NCBI GenBank assembly: GCA_013397115.1
Contig: VWZW01004385.1
Coordinates: 889,324 to 953,323 of the forward strand
DNA: 64,000 nt
Direction: 5' to 3'
DNA from: Edolisoma coerulescens
Lineage: Eukaryota; Chordata; Aves; Passeriformes; Campephagidae
In this document: positions 37,326 through 48,219 of the stretch, in pieces
Position numbering within the stretch: position 1 is the stretch's first letter
Layout: each line of letters begins with the position of its first letter
Translations under genes and position numbers: made by a program
Notes under the pieces: model-generated
Database searches by the model: none
What the model was told of the DNA's origin: nothing
The model's input: the letters and a program-made list of their open reading frames with translations, nothing else

Positions 37326-37393
37326 AGCTGAAATCCTGGCTCCTTTGAATACCACAGCAAATATCCCATTCACTTCAATACTGCCAAGATTTT
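37326..37393. repeat. Ancient near-palindromic amniote repeat, first of a pair
   Basis: 'gctgaaatcctggctccttt' opens, 'atcccattcacttcaatac' forms the centre and 'tgccaagattttta' closes. This is the known pattern GTGAAATCCTGGCCCCATTG ... TCCCATTGACTTCAATGGG ... GCCAGGATTTCAC, in decayed form. Both arms can be followed. Confidence 0.65.
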
Positions 37394-37442
37394 TACCATG
37401 GAGAATGGCCTGGAATTCAGTTTGTAAAGGTGAAGCAATAAA

Positions 37443-37512
37443 GGGTCTGAATCAAGTCCCACTGAAGCCCGTGGACAGACTCCTATTCATAGCGATGGAG
37501 TGGATCAGACTC
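37443..37512. repeat. Ancient near-palindromic amniote repeat, second of a pair
   Basis: 'gggtctgaatcaagtcccac', 'tgaagcccgtggacagactc', 'ctattcatagcgatggagtg' and 'gatcagac' follow the pattern GGGTCTGATCCAAAGCCCAT, TGAAGTCAATGGAAAGACTC, CCATTGACTTCAATGGGCTT, GGATCAGGC. It lies 49 bases after the related element above. Confidence 0.65.
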
Positions 37513-38770
37513 TGTCTTGGCACAGTTAGGAGCTGTACCCTCACAGATAGTGAAAGAATTGTTGTAAATGCCAGACAGAATTAGGAAGTACAAGAACACC
37601 CAGTACTTTATATGGCATTTTACAACAAGTTCAAAGCTCTAAACTGGACATAAAGTTAAACAAACTGCAATTAGATTAAGAATCAGTCATTTCAATGTAT
37701 TAAAAACCCAAGGTAAGTTTTCCTGTAATATTTGAAGTAGGTAGTGCAGAATAACAATTTACTTAAATGTAAAAGTAAACCTGTAAGAGAGAGAGACAAA
37801 GACAGAAAACAGAATAATCTCAGGGTAGGGGTGGGGAATAAAACCATGAATTAAAGCAGTAACTCTAGCCTTCAGTGATGGCTCTACAATTTCAACTACG
37901 TTTTTGGCTTCTATGTCCATTGTATTGAATCATGCTGTAGTGAAAGGTGAAAAATGTTCACGTCTGGACTAGGACAAAAAGATTCATAATTGACACTGCC
38001 ATGAAGTATGTTTGCAATACAGAACTGGGTTTCCAACCCTGGTCTATTTATTTAATCTAAAAGATAGAAACAGCTATCAAGAATATTTCACAATGAGTGG
38101 CTTTGCTTGCAAGGGTTTCCCTGTGGCAAAGCAGACTCTGCTGCTTTGTTATTTTCTGTTTCATGACATTGGTAGGACTGCAACCTGCCCAAGCAAGTGG
38201 CCATATGCTTGGAATTTGTTTAATCCTCTTTATCCTACTCTCCATAACAAGTTAATTGCTTTGAAACAATGCTTTATGGACAGCAATGGCTACAGTATGC
38301 AGTTGACACATGACAGCAAGGAAAAGAAAGGAAAAAATACATGTGGAAAGAGGATGGATTGAAGAAAGGCAGAGGGACAAAACCCTGTGAGCACCAAGCC
38401 AATCGTTTTTGTCTTTTTAGGAAATAACATGATCCCTATGAAGATCTAACGTGTAGGTGCAAAGAATACTTCTGGAACACGCTGTAAACAGCAAGTAAAC
38501 TCTTCCAGCTGGGATCAGTGTGCCAGTTAAAGACCACAGAGGGACCATAAACTCGAAGCAGGCTGCAGGATGGGGAAAGCAGAGATCCCACTCACTGCAT
38601 CTGCATGGAAGAGCAGATGATCCCCACAGAGCACTCTGCAGAAGGAGCGGTGAGAGGTGATCCCATCTGACGCGGAGGCAGAGGAAAAATGTAGTACAAG
38701 AAAATTTTTGGGGCTATGGTATAGGTGAGGTTAGTCTGTCATTCCTCACACCAGCCTGGGAACTATTCAC
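37513..38770. other. Non-coding stretch
   Basis: A short GA run lies at about 37785-37795. The 116-codon frame at 38012-38362 (plus) opens with a non-conserved-looking Met-rich start and is not recognised. No gene is supported. Confidence 0.5.
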
Positions 38771-39014
38771 AGGATCACAGAACACCTCAGGTTGGAAGAT
38801 GCCTGTAAGAATTACGGAGTCCATCTCCCTGCTCCTTGCAGGGCTACCTTACACTAAACAATAGACTGAAAGTTTCCTGCAGACAGTCCTTGGACTCTGA
38901 CACACTTAGTACCATGGCCACTTCTCTGGGGAGCCTGTTCCATGGACTGACCACCCTCTAAGTGAAGAACCTTTTCCTAATGTCCAACCTGAACTTCCCC
39001 TGGCACACTGCAGC
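38771..39014 (-). repeat. CR1 retrotransposon 3' part, older copy
   Basis: Read on the minus strand this is the 3' part of a CR1 LINE. On the plus strand, clear landmarks in order are 'aggatcacagaacacctcag', 'gttggaagatgcc', 'ccctgctccttgcagggcta', 'accatggccacttctctggg', 'gagcctgttccatgga', 'gtgaagaaccttttcctaat', 'gtccaacctgaacttcccct'. It is truncated at its 5' end and lacks the terminal TTCTATG repeat in intact form. No reverse transcriptase frame remains. Divergence looks higher than in the next copy. Confidence 0.9.
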
Positions 39015-39040
39015 AAAAGAGGAGGCTGTGAACACAATAA

Positions 39041-39388
39041 CAGAATCATAGAAACATGGAAAGCCCTGACTTGGAAGGCACCCTAAAGACCATCTCGTTC
39101 CAACCCCTCCTCAATGGGCAGAGACACCTTCCACTACACCACGTTGCTCACAGCTCCATCCAGCCTGGCCCAGGACACTTCCAGGGATGGGGCACCCACT
39201 GCTTCTCTGGGCAGCGTGTTTCCGGTGCCTCACCACCCTCACAGGGAAGAATTTCCTCCTAATATCCAATCTAAACCTACTCTCTCTCAGTGTGAAGGCA
39301 TTCCCCATTGTCCTGTCACTCCAGGCCCTTGTAAATAGTCTCTCTCCATCTTTCCTGTAGGCTCCTTGCAGGCACTGGAAGGCTACAA
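39041..39388 (-). repeat. CR1 retrotransposon 3' part, younger-looking copy
   Basis: Plus-strand landmarks in order: 'cagaatcatagaaacatgga', 'aggcaccctaaagaccatct', 'gacaccttccactacaccac', 'cagcctggcccaggacactt', 'ccagggatggggcacccact', 'cctaatatccaatctaaacc', 'ttgtcctgtcactccaggcc', 'tctctccatctttcctgtag'. It belongs to a CR1 type that is abundant in neoavian birds. It starts at the 3'-terminal repeat (39041) and is 5'-truncated at about 39388, so it has no intact coding region. It is inserted 26 bases beyond the preceding CR1, in the same orientation. Confidence 0.92.
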
Positions 39389-41714
39389 ATAATCAAGAGG
39401 TTTATTTTATTCTTTCACCCTTTTTCTGGCAGCCTGGTTTCCAGTTTCATAATCAGGAACATTATCCATGGCTCTATTAGACTAAAAGGAGACGTTCTTC
39501 CTGTTAAGCTCATTCAGTGTTTAAAGTGTTTGATATAGACACCTTTACCCTCCTTAAAAGTATGATGTTCATACAGAAGCACCAGTGCATACAAAACTTT
39601 TGGGAGCCTGAAGCACACAGCAAGTGTAGAATCCCAGGCACACAGTTCAACACCCCCCCAGCTGAGAAATTCAAACAAATGCCAAGCACTATCATGTGCC
39701 ACAGCATATAAAAAATCCTCCTCTGGCCTGCTTGCAGCAGAGCCCTGGTTATGGCAAGAGACAACTTTGTACCTTGATCCTCCATGCTGACTCCCTAAGG
39801 GAAGACGGACACAAGCCCCGTTTCCCATGAAGGAGATGACAGCACACACTGGTACCCAGAGTGAAGCAGATGTCGGCAGCCAAGAATCCCATCTGAATAA
39901 TCCACTGAAGGACAAAAACTGAAAAATGTAGAACTCCATAAAAGGAATGTACCACGCTAACAAAGTCAACCAGAAAGGGCATAGGGGAAATTGAGACAGC
40001 TAAGAAGGAATCTGAAATGTACATGTTTGGAGAGGTTAAAAAAGGAAAGAAAAAGGATAAGCCAGTCTTCAATTAGATATAAATATTGAAAACATTTCCT
40101 TTCCCCAGTGGCAAAACAATTTTCAAGAAACATGTTTGTCCAACAATTTCAAACTAAAAAAAAAAGGCAAGAGGAAAAAGGTAAACTTAATTCAAAATGT
40201 AAGCAAAACTTTCAATTACAATTATTTGAAATTCTAATCTCTGGACCTGAAAGAGGGCCCAAATGCATTTTATGTCCATTTTTCAGAATGCTGATATCCA
40301 GCAAAGACAAGGAGGGATACTCTCTCATCTGCTAAGTGCACTTGGCAAAAATAAATGAAGACACATAAAAGAAAACAGAAAACTCCTCCTGTGCATAATG
40401 GACCAGGAAATGGTAAAGGAGTAAGTTGTTTATTTGGGGACCTGCATCTTTTGAGCAGCTGTTGTACTCACTGCTTATATTTGAGACTAACCTCTACTGT
40501 GACAGTGGTGGATTGCATATGGGGCTCATCACTGGACTTCTGGGCTGGGGATTTCCAGGCATTCAGCAAAGTTCATCCACCTCTGAGGTAAACGAGAGCT
40601 TTAGCATTTCATTCCATAACAGCAGAGAGTCACTATCCCTCTACTACAAAAGAAGACCAGAAACAGCCTCTGATAACTGCTCTAAAAAACTTCAGAAAAA
40701 AAATGTCTGGACAAAACCACCCATGGGGACTGCTCCAGTTCTGACTATTTGTTTGCTGAAATGGATGTCTAATCTGTCTTTAACTGCTCTGGGAGGACAT
40801 TTCTACAGACCTTCCAGACTTCCAGCACTATCTACAGTGGGATCTTATTATCAGACATGGCTGGGAGAAATGAAAATGGCAAAAAAAAAAATGAAATGCA
40901 ATAGAAAGGAAATAAACTTGAGCTATGCAGGCTCTCCCCACATGTAGGCACTACACATTATTTAGATTTGAAATAGGCCAAATTACTGGCTACATGGACA
41001 TATGGACAGAGCAGCTGCTGAGCTACCAATGATATACCTGGAAAAAAGATTTACCTGAAGGATGCTGATTTTAAATTGTATTGGCCAACTTTGCTGCTTT
41101 TACATTTAGGGAAGGGAAAAGGGAAGAGGAGGACTGTGCTTTACATCAGTAACCCATCATACAAAACTGTATTCTTAGGTCAAAACCAAAAGGAAAAGAG
41201 GATGGATTTTAGCATTGATACCCAGTACAAATCTGTAATTTTTTTAATCGTTCCTATTTTCAAAACATAGATTTGCCATAATTAATGAGGGCTGAATGTC
41301 TTTTACTTAATTAGGGGTAAGAAAGCAAACTCTAGGATGATGTTATCAAGAACAGTCACAGCCAATTTAGCTTTGCTGGCATGGAGGTCAGTGGGGATTT
41401 CAACACTGACTGCAGACACAGGGAAGTCAAGTACTGGCAAGGAGTTTGGAATGGTACGTGAAATACTTTTAATAGTAGCCACCCTCCTCCATCAGAAGCC
41501 CTGGCTAACAGCAAAGTATGGTGCTACTCTGTCTGTATTTCAGTAGCACGGCCTGGCTCTGAGTAAATAATACTAAACAATAATTCTTGGTTAAGAATTC
41601 ATTATACAGACAGTTCCAAACAAAAAAGGAAAGAGAAGTAAGTGTCTCAAACCTAGCCATTTACAGCTGTGCAGCATTAAAATCACACCTAGCAAAGCTG
41701 CATGCATTAAAGCA
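39389..41714. other. Non-coding stretch after the CR1 pair
   Basis: Two of the longest frames lie here. 39514-39969 minus (151 codons) and 40426-40947 plus (173 codons) both open with TTG rather than ATG and match no known family. The minus-strand frames at 39514-39969 and 39749-40072 include hydrophobic stretches but overlap each other in different frames. They are considered chance. The region 41270-41330 is rich in TAATTA words. Confidence 0.5.
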
Positions 41715-41732
41715 AATAATAATAATAATAAT
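41715..41732. repeat. (AAT)6 microsatellite
   Basis: Six perfect AAT units. Confidence 0.95.
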
Positions 41733-42237
41733 CTGAATTAAACTAAATAAAACTTGTCAGAATGGAAAGAAAACAAATCCAAAGCCTTGACATCAACATA
41801 AAACCAGAATTCTGCCCATTCCCTTCATAATGGCTTTTCTATTGCACTTTGTTCTGACCTTTTATTACTTTCCCAACATTGAAGAATATTGCTTTTCAAA
41901 ACTCTTCATGTCTTTGCTACCCCTGCCATTATTTCCACTCCTATTGTTGAGAGCTGTTAGTCACTTTTGTTCCAAGGTGCACAGCAGCATTGTATCTTAA
42001 AAAAGAGGCAAGAATATATGTACTTTTTGAGGGGAAAAAAATTCAAGTGTTTCCCACTCTTTCTTCCAAAGACCAAAGTCAAATTTTGTTATAAAATTAA
42101 ACAATAAAGTAACTAAATGAATAAATAATAGTTTAATAAATATACTGGGAGATTGAAAAGCATGAAATCAATTTCCTGCTGGTAAGGAGGGGGAAAAGAC
42201 ACTTTTATATGACTTGACTGGACTTAAATAGACACTG
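41733..42237. other. Non-coding stretch
   Basis: AT-rich with TAAATAAATAAT words near 42100-42145. Nothing recognisable. Confidence 0.5.
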
Positions 42238-42295
42238 TCCTGATCCTGTAATTGTTCCATGCTCAGAACATCTATTGAATTCAATGTGAGCTCCA
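42238..42295. repeat. Relic of the ancient near-palindromic amniote repeat
   Basis: 'tcctgatcctgtaattgttc', 'catgctcagaacatc' and 'tattgaattcaatgtgagct' follow the pattern CTGATCCTGCAACCCTTACTCA ... CTATTGAAGTCAATGGGAGT. The right arm has decayed. The short frame on the minus strand (42168-42461) crosses it and is not recognised. Confidence 0.5.
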
Positions 42296-45200
42296 AAACC
42301 AGATCAATTAGAGGATCAGAGTTGTTTGGGAAAGGCCTGCCCATCACTTTGAGAAAACAAACCAGACAGACATTGAAAAAGAATGTAAGCCCATAACTAG
42401 TCGACAAGATTAAACAAACGGGGCTATGCAAATCCCACAGCCTATAAAGCAGACACACCATCCTAATGAAGCCACTTAAAACCAGGTCCTGCTCACAAAT
42501 GAGAAGGGCTTTGTCACTATCTTCTGTATATGAACTTGAAAATGAGTAAGATCAGGCTTCAGGAGGAAAAGTTGAAGTGTTGACACTAAGTTAGGGACAC
42601 TAACTTAATTTGCACTATATGTTTAAAACCTACTTGAAGAGCACACAGCCCAGCAGCTTTTGCACCACCAGAAGGGCTGACAGTACAGTTCTGCCCTTAA
42701 GCAGAGGCGAAACTCTGGCTCCAGTCCAGAGCAACTGAGACTAACACACAAACAAAGTCTGCTTCCAGGCCTGCAGCTGGATCCTTGGGGACAAACCCCT
42801 GTGCTGCTCTGGAGCCCTGCTGATTTTAGCCCTGCAAAACCAGAGACTCAACTGCAAAATCTAGACCCTTAATTCCTAAAAATACTGTAAGAGCTCATTT
42901 AAAATGGAGAACATAAAGGGCAATTTTAAAAAAATATTCAGTTTAGCTTTTTTTGTCCTGTTGTTTACAAATGGCAACTAACTGCACAATCCTTAATCCC
43001 TTAGCAGTATTTCCCTGCTGCACAGTCAGTTTTGTGGATCAGTTTTACACAGTAGGAGAATCTTAAAAAGTCTCACCTCGGTTTTATTAAGGTCTCAGAG
43101 GAACAGTACTCATACCTGAGCACACTTGAGTACAACAGCAAGCAGCTTGATGTAGGATATTCAGTCTTTAGCCCATTTTAATGGACTCTGACTTAAGCAG
43201 TCAAGTTCTCGGTTTGCTTTATAATGACAGCTGGTTCTGCAAACATAAGTCTAATAATAAAAGATAACAATGGCATTTGGTATACTGGGTTCTTTTTTTT
43301 AAATGGCAGCACACGTCATCAAGTAGTTCAAAGCTATTTCAACTCCAAGTAGGAAATTCTCACCATGAAAAGTATCAGCAGTTCAGCTACACTCAATTCT
43401 CACAACCATATAAAGCAGATTTCAGAAGAACTTCAAGGGGTTGTATAAAAAGTCATACACAGTCAGAAAAAAAGCCCATCCACTCCCTTCTCTGTCATCG
43501 ATTGGGAACATATACTCAGGGAAAGACTGTGGAAGAGAGTCAGAGAGTGATTCCTCCTTGGATGTATCTTCCTTGCAACCTATAGTTCACAGACTTCCCA
43601 AGTACTCCAAGACAGAGCCTCAAGGCTTTGTCTATAGCTTTGTATTCAACATCCCTGATGGACTTTCCATCCATCCACTTGTCCGTTTGCTTTCTAACAC
43701 AGTTATTCTTTTGACCATCCATAACCTCTTGTGACAAAGTTTTACAAAGTATAAAAAATACCAGTCTGTGCTTGGTCCTGAAGTGGATCCAACTGTAACT
43801 GTACATTTGAGACAGAATAAGGCCCCACAATGAGGTTCCCCCAAAGTCTTTCCTTGTGTATTAATGCAAAGCAGGCATTTACAACCCCTGCTGGGCAGCT
43901 CCAGACACCACCATTAGCTATGGACTTGTTTATTCCCCATATACCACCAAGCTGCAACAAGGGCAGATATGCAGCACTCCTGAAGCCAGTCCACTTAGGC
44001 AGGATGGCTTTCTTCTCTGAGAAGGAAATTCTACAAGCAGAATCCATGTTCTTTATTCATCTGACTGCTTAACTCCCTCCTCCTTTAGACATTGCAGACC
44101 CCAAAAAACCCCAAACCGAGATAGGTATTTTAAAAAGATGCTGCAGTTCCACAATTGCTTCCATAGGGTCACAGACAAACAGGTTCTGAGCAGCCTCAGC
44201 TGATGCTTATGTGACAGGGTGTGCCATTAAAAAACTCACTAAACATTACTTTGCAGCCAAATCAGTCCCTTGCTCTGGCTCCTCACACAACTGCTAAGCC
44301 CTAGAAAGGACGTGTGTCTGCTCTGTACTGTGCCATCCCATTCTGGTACCACTTCAAAGTGGTTATGCAGGTGCAGTTTGCATCTTTCATTTTCAGGCCA
44401 CTGATTCTAAAACAGATTGGTAGTTAGCAAAATATGTTACGACCTTCGTTACTGTGTAGAAATCTTAAAACTTCCCAGTAAAATCTCAGCCCTCTGGGCA
44501 AGTTCAAGCCTATTCAGAACCCCTTGCTTTTACCAGCTACTGTTCACAGGAGCTTTGAAGGAGTCCACAATCTTTCCCGATTTGTTAAAACGCTGGGAAA
44601 AGAACTCCTGTACCATGACTGTACCTTGCTGAAATAAAAGAATTGGCACGACTTCCCATCAAATCCTGTGTGGACTGAGCCCCTTGTTCAAAAAACAATG
44701 TTTGCCAGTGGTGCTAGTTCTGATTATTCTATTTTAAAATGGACAAATTGGAAAGAAACTCTTTCCTCTCATTCCCATACTTGGAACCGTGGGTAAGTTT
44801 ACATGACATCCTGAAAAAAATGCAGTTCACAGAGGGCATTAATGCAAAATGGTATATGGTGCAGAGATCATTTGCTCATATTTACTCCTTTTCTTAACAA
44901 CAGACACACAGTTAAATATCATACAAAGCATTTAAAATTAAAACACCCTTTCAAGAACTATAAAAAGACCCAGAAACTCTGTAACATGTAATTAAATTGA
45001 GAAAGTAGCTCAAAGAGCTTGGCAGGGCTCAGAGAGATTAATGAATGTGTGGATGAAAATAATCCATATCTGCATTCAAAATAAAATAAGTTGGACCACC
45101 CATTTCAGCTGTGGACTCCACAAAGACACTACAGACGAGCCTGGTGCCACTCCCCACCAGCCACAGACCTCTGAGAGTGGATGCAGAAAGCCCTTGGTAC

Positions 45201-46401
45201 TTGAGCCCTTGCATCCCTTACAGGGATGTTAAAGGAGGATTACAGAGGATTGACTGAAACATTTGGGATTCACCACTGTGTTTCCACAAAAATACTTATT
45301 TCCAGAAGAGGTATAATCTTAGGAAATGTTCACAGGTACCCACTGATATCTTACAGACATGTAACACAGGAGAGACAGTAACAGATCACCTGAGCCAGCT
45401 TTGTAACTCTTAAAAGCAAGTAACATTCACTGAAAACTAAAATCCAATAACTTTTATTATTTAAATATGCATTTCCAGTACAAAAAGAGAAGAGAAAATT
45501 TCCATCAAAAATCACATTTGGGGTTTCATTTCTCTGAGTTTGTATCCACCTTGATGAGTGGATTACAAACCTAAGCCTAAGGTTAATCCAAATGCAGTGG
45601 AACTGCAATATAGCCAACCATCACTGGCATTCCTCTCACTTCTTTCATTCAGCACCGAAGACAGGATTAAGTGCAGATGAGAAAAGAGGAAAAACCAAAA
45701 CCCCTGACTATTTAAAGTCTTAATTTCCAGCACAGCAACTCCCAGAGTATATGTGCTCCTGAGGATGATTTGTATCACCACTAGCAAGAGGGAGGATAAA
45801 AAAGAAGGCGGAAGAAACAAATGGAAGCAGAGTATCAGATGTAAAAATCTGGCATGCAGTTGGGTCATCCCTATTGGTAATCAAGTACTGTAGAATTTGA
45901 AATTATTAATACTTATTGTTCACATTTCTGCGGGGTGAAAAAAGCACATAAAAATAGTAAAAATAATTTCTCACAGTATTAGCTCAGGTCAATAGTTGCA
46001 TACTACCTGTAGCAGGCTAGACTGCAGCTGAAAGATCAGAATGAGGAAAACCTGAGGTGTATGAGGCACAAAAAGGGGACACCACAAGAGAGGTGTGGAC
46101 TGGTGAAGTGAGGAGGTGGATAAAACAAAACAGGTGTGATAGAAATTCAAACACACAATGTCAGCAGTCCAGGGAAGTTTTTCCAGCCCTGACCGAAGTA
46201 ACACTAAAGTTTCTTTAAAAATCTGATCCTTCATTTCCTTTCTTTGGAGAGACGATACAAAATTTAAATTATCTGTCATCATCTCTAAGTAAATAAGGTA
46301 GGATATTTAGAAAATGCACCTGACCTCAGGCTGTTTTTACAGCTACACGTGCTTTCCTTTAATTTGCCTCATTAATTGGGCCCTTGATCTGAGAGCCCAT
46401 A
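42296..46401. other. Non-coding stretch
   Basis: An octamer at 42426-42433. Frames at 43277-43585, 43441-43734, 43540-43830 and 43742-44047 overlap on both strands and are not recognised. A CCCCAAA-type A-rich tract lies at about 44099-44116. No gene is supported. Confidence 0.5.
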
Positions 46402-46866
46402 GTGAGCTCATCTGAACATAGTGGCATCACCTGTAAAACAAGAGGTGTTTCGGAAGAGCAGAAGTACAACCTGGCTAAAACCCCTCTTCTGCACAGGCTT
46501 CACCACTGCCCACCTCCAACCTACGCGCCTTATTCCACCTCCACGGAGCTCCACATGAGGCACGTGGAGCTCCACATGAAGCACAAAGAGCTCCGCACGA
46601 GGCACATGGAGCTCCGCACGAGGCACACGGAGCTCCGCATGAGGCACACGGAGCTCCGCATGAGGCACATGGAGCTCCGCATGAGGCACATGGAGCTCCA
46701 CATGAGGCGCACAGAGTTCCACATGAGGCACACAGCTCAAGTCCTGCCAGGACTACAAACAAAAATGAGAGACAAAGAAGCTCTGGGGAGAAGGCTCAAC
46801 AACTCCTGCAGGCCCCTTGGTTTTATCAACCAAGAGATATCCCGTTCATTTGCTGCTCTGGCATGA
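46402..46866 (+). other. Open frame across the 21-bp minisatellite, probably not a gene
   Basis: A 154-codon plus-strand frame covers the minisatellite and about 280 flanking bases. It opens with GTG after a stop at 46390-46392, and the first in-frame ATG is inside the repeat (46555). The repeat encodes nine copies of a seven-residue unit of the form E-L-[HR]-[MT]-R-H-x, giving a His/Arg/Glu-rich segment. The flanking part has no recognised domain. All three minus-strand frames are also open across the repeat (46408-46740, 46475-46762, 46530-46733), because a 21-bp unit without stops keeps frames open. Coding use is possible but unsupported. Confidence 0.25.
46546..46734. repeat. Minisatellite, nine units of 21 bp
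   Basis: Nine head-to-tail units, each starting with GAG(C/T)TCC and containing CA(C/T)GA(G/A)GC. Unit starts are 46546, 46567, 46588, 46609, 46630, 46651, 46672, 46693 and 46714. Central units 3-7 are nearly identical, with units 6 and 7 the same. The outer units (1, 2, 8, 9) carry more changes, the usual sign of turnover in the middle of an array. Units 3-5 carry two or three CpG each, in a window that is otherwise CpG-poor. Length variation between individuals is likely. Confidence 0.97.
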
Positions 46867-48190
46867 GTCCCACACGTGCTCTTTGTGCCCAGCCTCTCTG
46901 CTGTTGTGACCACCACAGCCAACACTGGGTATCTCCTGGCACCTCCCAGAGACACAAGGGTGAGGGGACAAGGCTACAGATTATCCCAATATTTCATTCT
47001 GAGGCAGACATCACTTTGCATTCAAGCCAAGTAGCAGCTCTTTTTCCTGCAGGTCAGATTGTTGTTCCCCGGTGAAGAACTGCAAGGACTTGGGTGCAGG
47101 TTTCCACCCCTCAAACCTTTCGGCCCTTTTGGATCCAGCCCAATCCTGCCACACACAGGGCCACACACAAAACACAGCGTTTTCCTGTATGAACAAAAGG
47201 AGTATGGGCCTTTGAAAGCAGTCATTAGGTTATTAGACTTCAAATAAAAAGGAAGCACATTGCTTTTCTCCACTCACAATTTACTAAAATATAATTTGAG
47301 TTGTCCACGTCCTTCCAAAGTACTGTATCATGAAATATTCTGCATGATGCAAAGAAAGGGTGAACAGGGTTCAGAAAGATATGTAAGTCTATAACCCCAT
47401 GAGCTGTCCCACGGTTTCAAAGATGACTCTGTACATATACTGAAAGTTGGGTGTCTGTTGTCAGTGCCAAAATTGCAGTGAAACCTGGTATATGGAAACC
47501 TACCCTGTGCTGTACTGAAACCATATGTGGTCAAGACTCATTTGGAACTACTAAATTCCAGTGAAATATAATATGCACTCTTAGCATTTCATCCTCTTTC
47601 AAAAATAAATTCTTTTTTGCTCTCCCTTGTTTAGTAACAATCACTGCTTATGCCAGATATAAGTCAGACCAGAAAAACAGACTATTAGCCAAATTTGACT
47701 TTGAATGGTAAACTTACTGACTTGAAAATTTCAAAAAAGCCTGAGCTGCTGCAACATGCCTCATTTTTGCTTTGGTTTTTCTGGTACCTTTCAAGTGATT
47801 CAACTTTTCCTTTTTTTTTAATAAGGCTCATTAAATCATTATGAAATATAATTACATAGTACCAAAAAGCTCTTCACCCGCCATAAGGTAGCCGCAGTGG
47901 TGTTAAATTTTTTATCTTATTGTCAGCTTGCTATAAGAAGATATTAACCTTTAGCTGATCTATGCTCACATTTGATTGCTATCCACTGTGGTACATCACA
48001 AGGGAACAGGGTTTCACTGTGCACTGCTTTACTTTCCAAGCAAGGTGCTCCTGACTCCACCTTAGCTCCTCTGCTGTTTCCAGTGAAATGGGTGTGTGAA
48101 ACTCTTCTAATAGTCTCTGAAGTCAACAGCCAACACAGAGGAATATGAGGCTCATCACTTTAAGGCTTTAATGCCAAGATGTTTAGTGTC
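46867..48190. other. Non-coding stretch
   Basis: A GC-moderate part at 46860-47190 keeps several short frames open on both strands; none is recognised. AT-rich after 47570. No gene is supported. Confidence 0.5.
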
Positions 48191-48219
48191 TTTTTTTTTT
48201 TTTTTTGCTCTTTTTTTTT
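48191..48219. repeat. T16-GCTC-T9 tract
   Basis: Sixteen T (48191-48206), then GCTC, then nine T (48211-48219). Simple repeat; could be the complement of a retroposon A-tail, but no body is recognisable. Confidence 0.9.

Noticed and set aside
39514..39969. 151-codon minus frame with hydrophobic stretches
   Set aside because: TTG start. It overlaps another hydrophobic frame in a different register (39749-40072) and no receptor or transporter motif is visible.
40426..40947. 173-codon plus-strand frame
   Set aside because: TTG start, Lys-rich low-complexity end, no recognised family and no splice signals.
41378..41425. Possible further copy of the near-palindromic repeat ('aggtcagtggggatttcaac')
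   Set aside because: Only a short, imperfect match to one arm; too weak to list.
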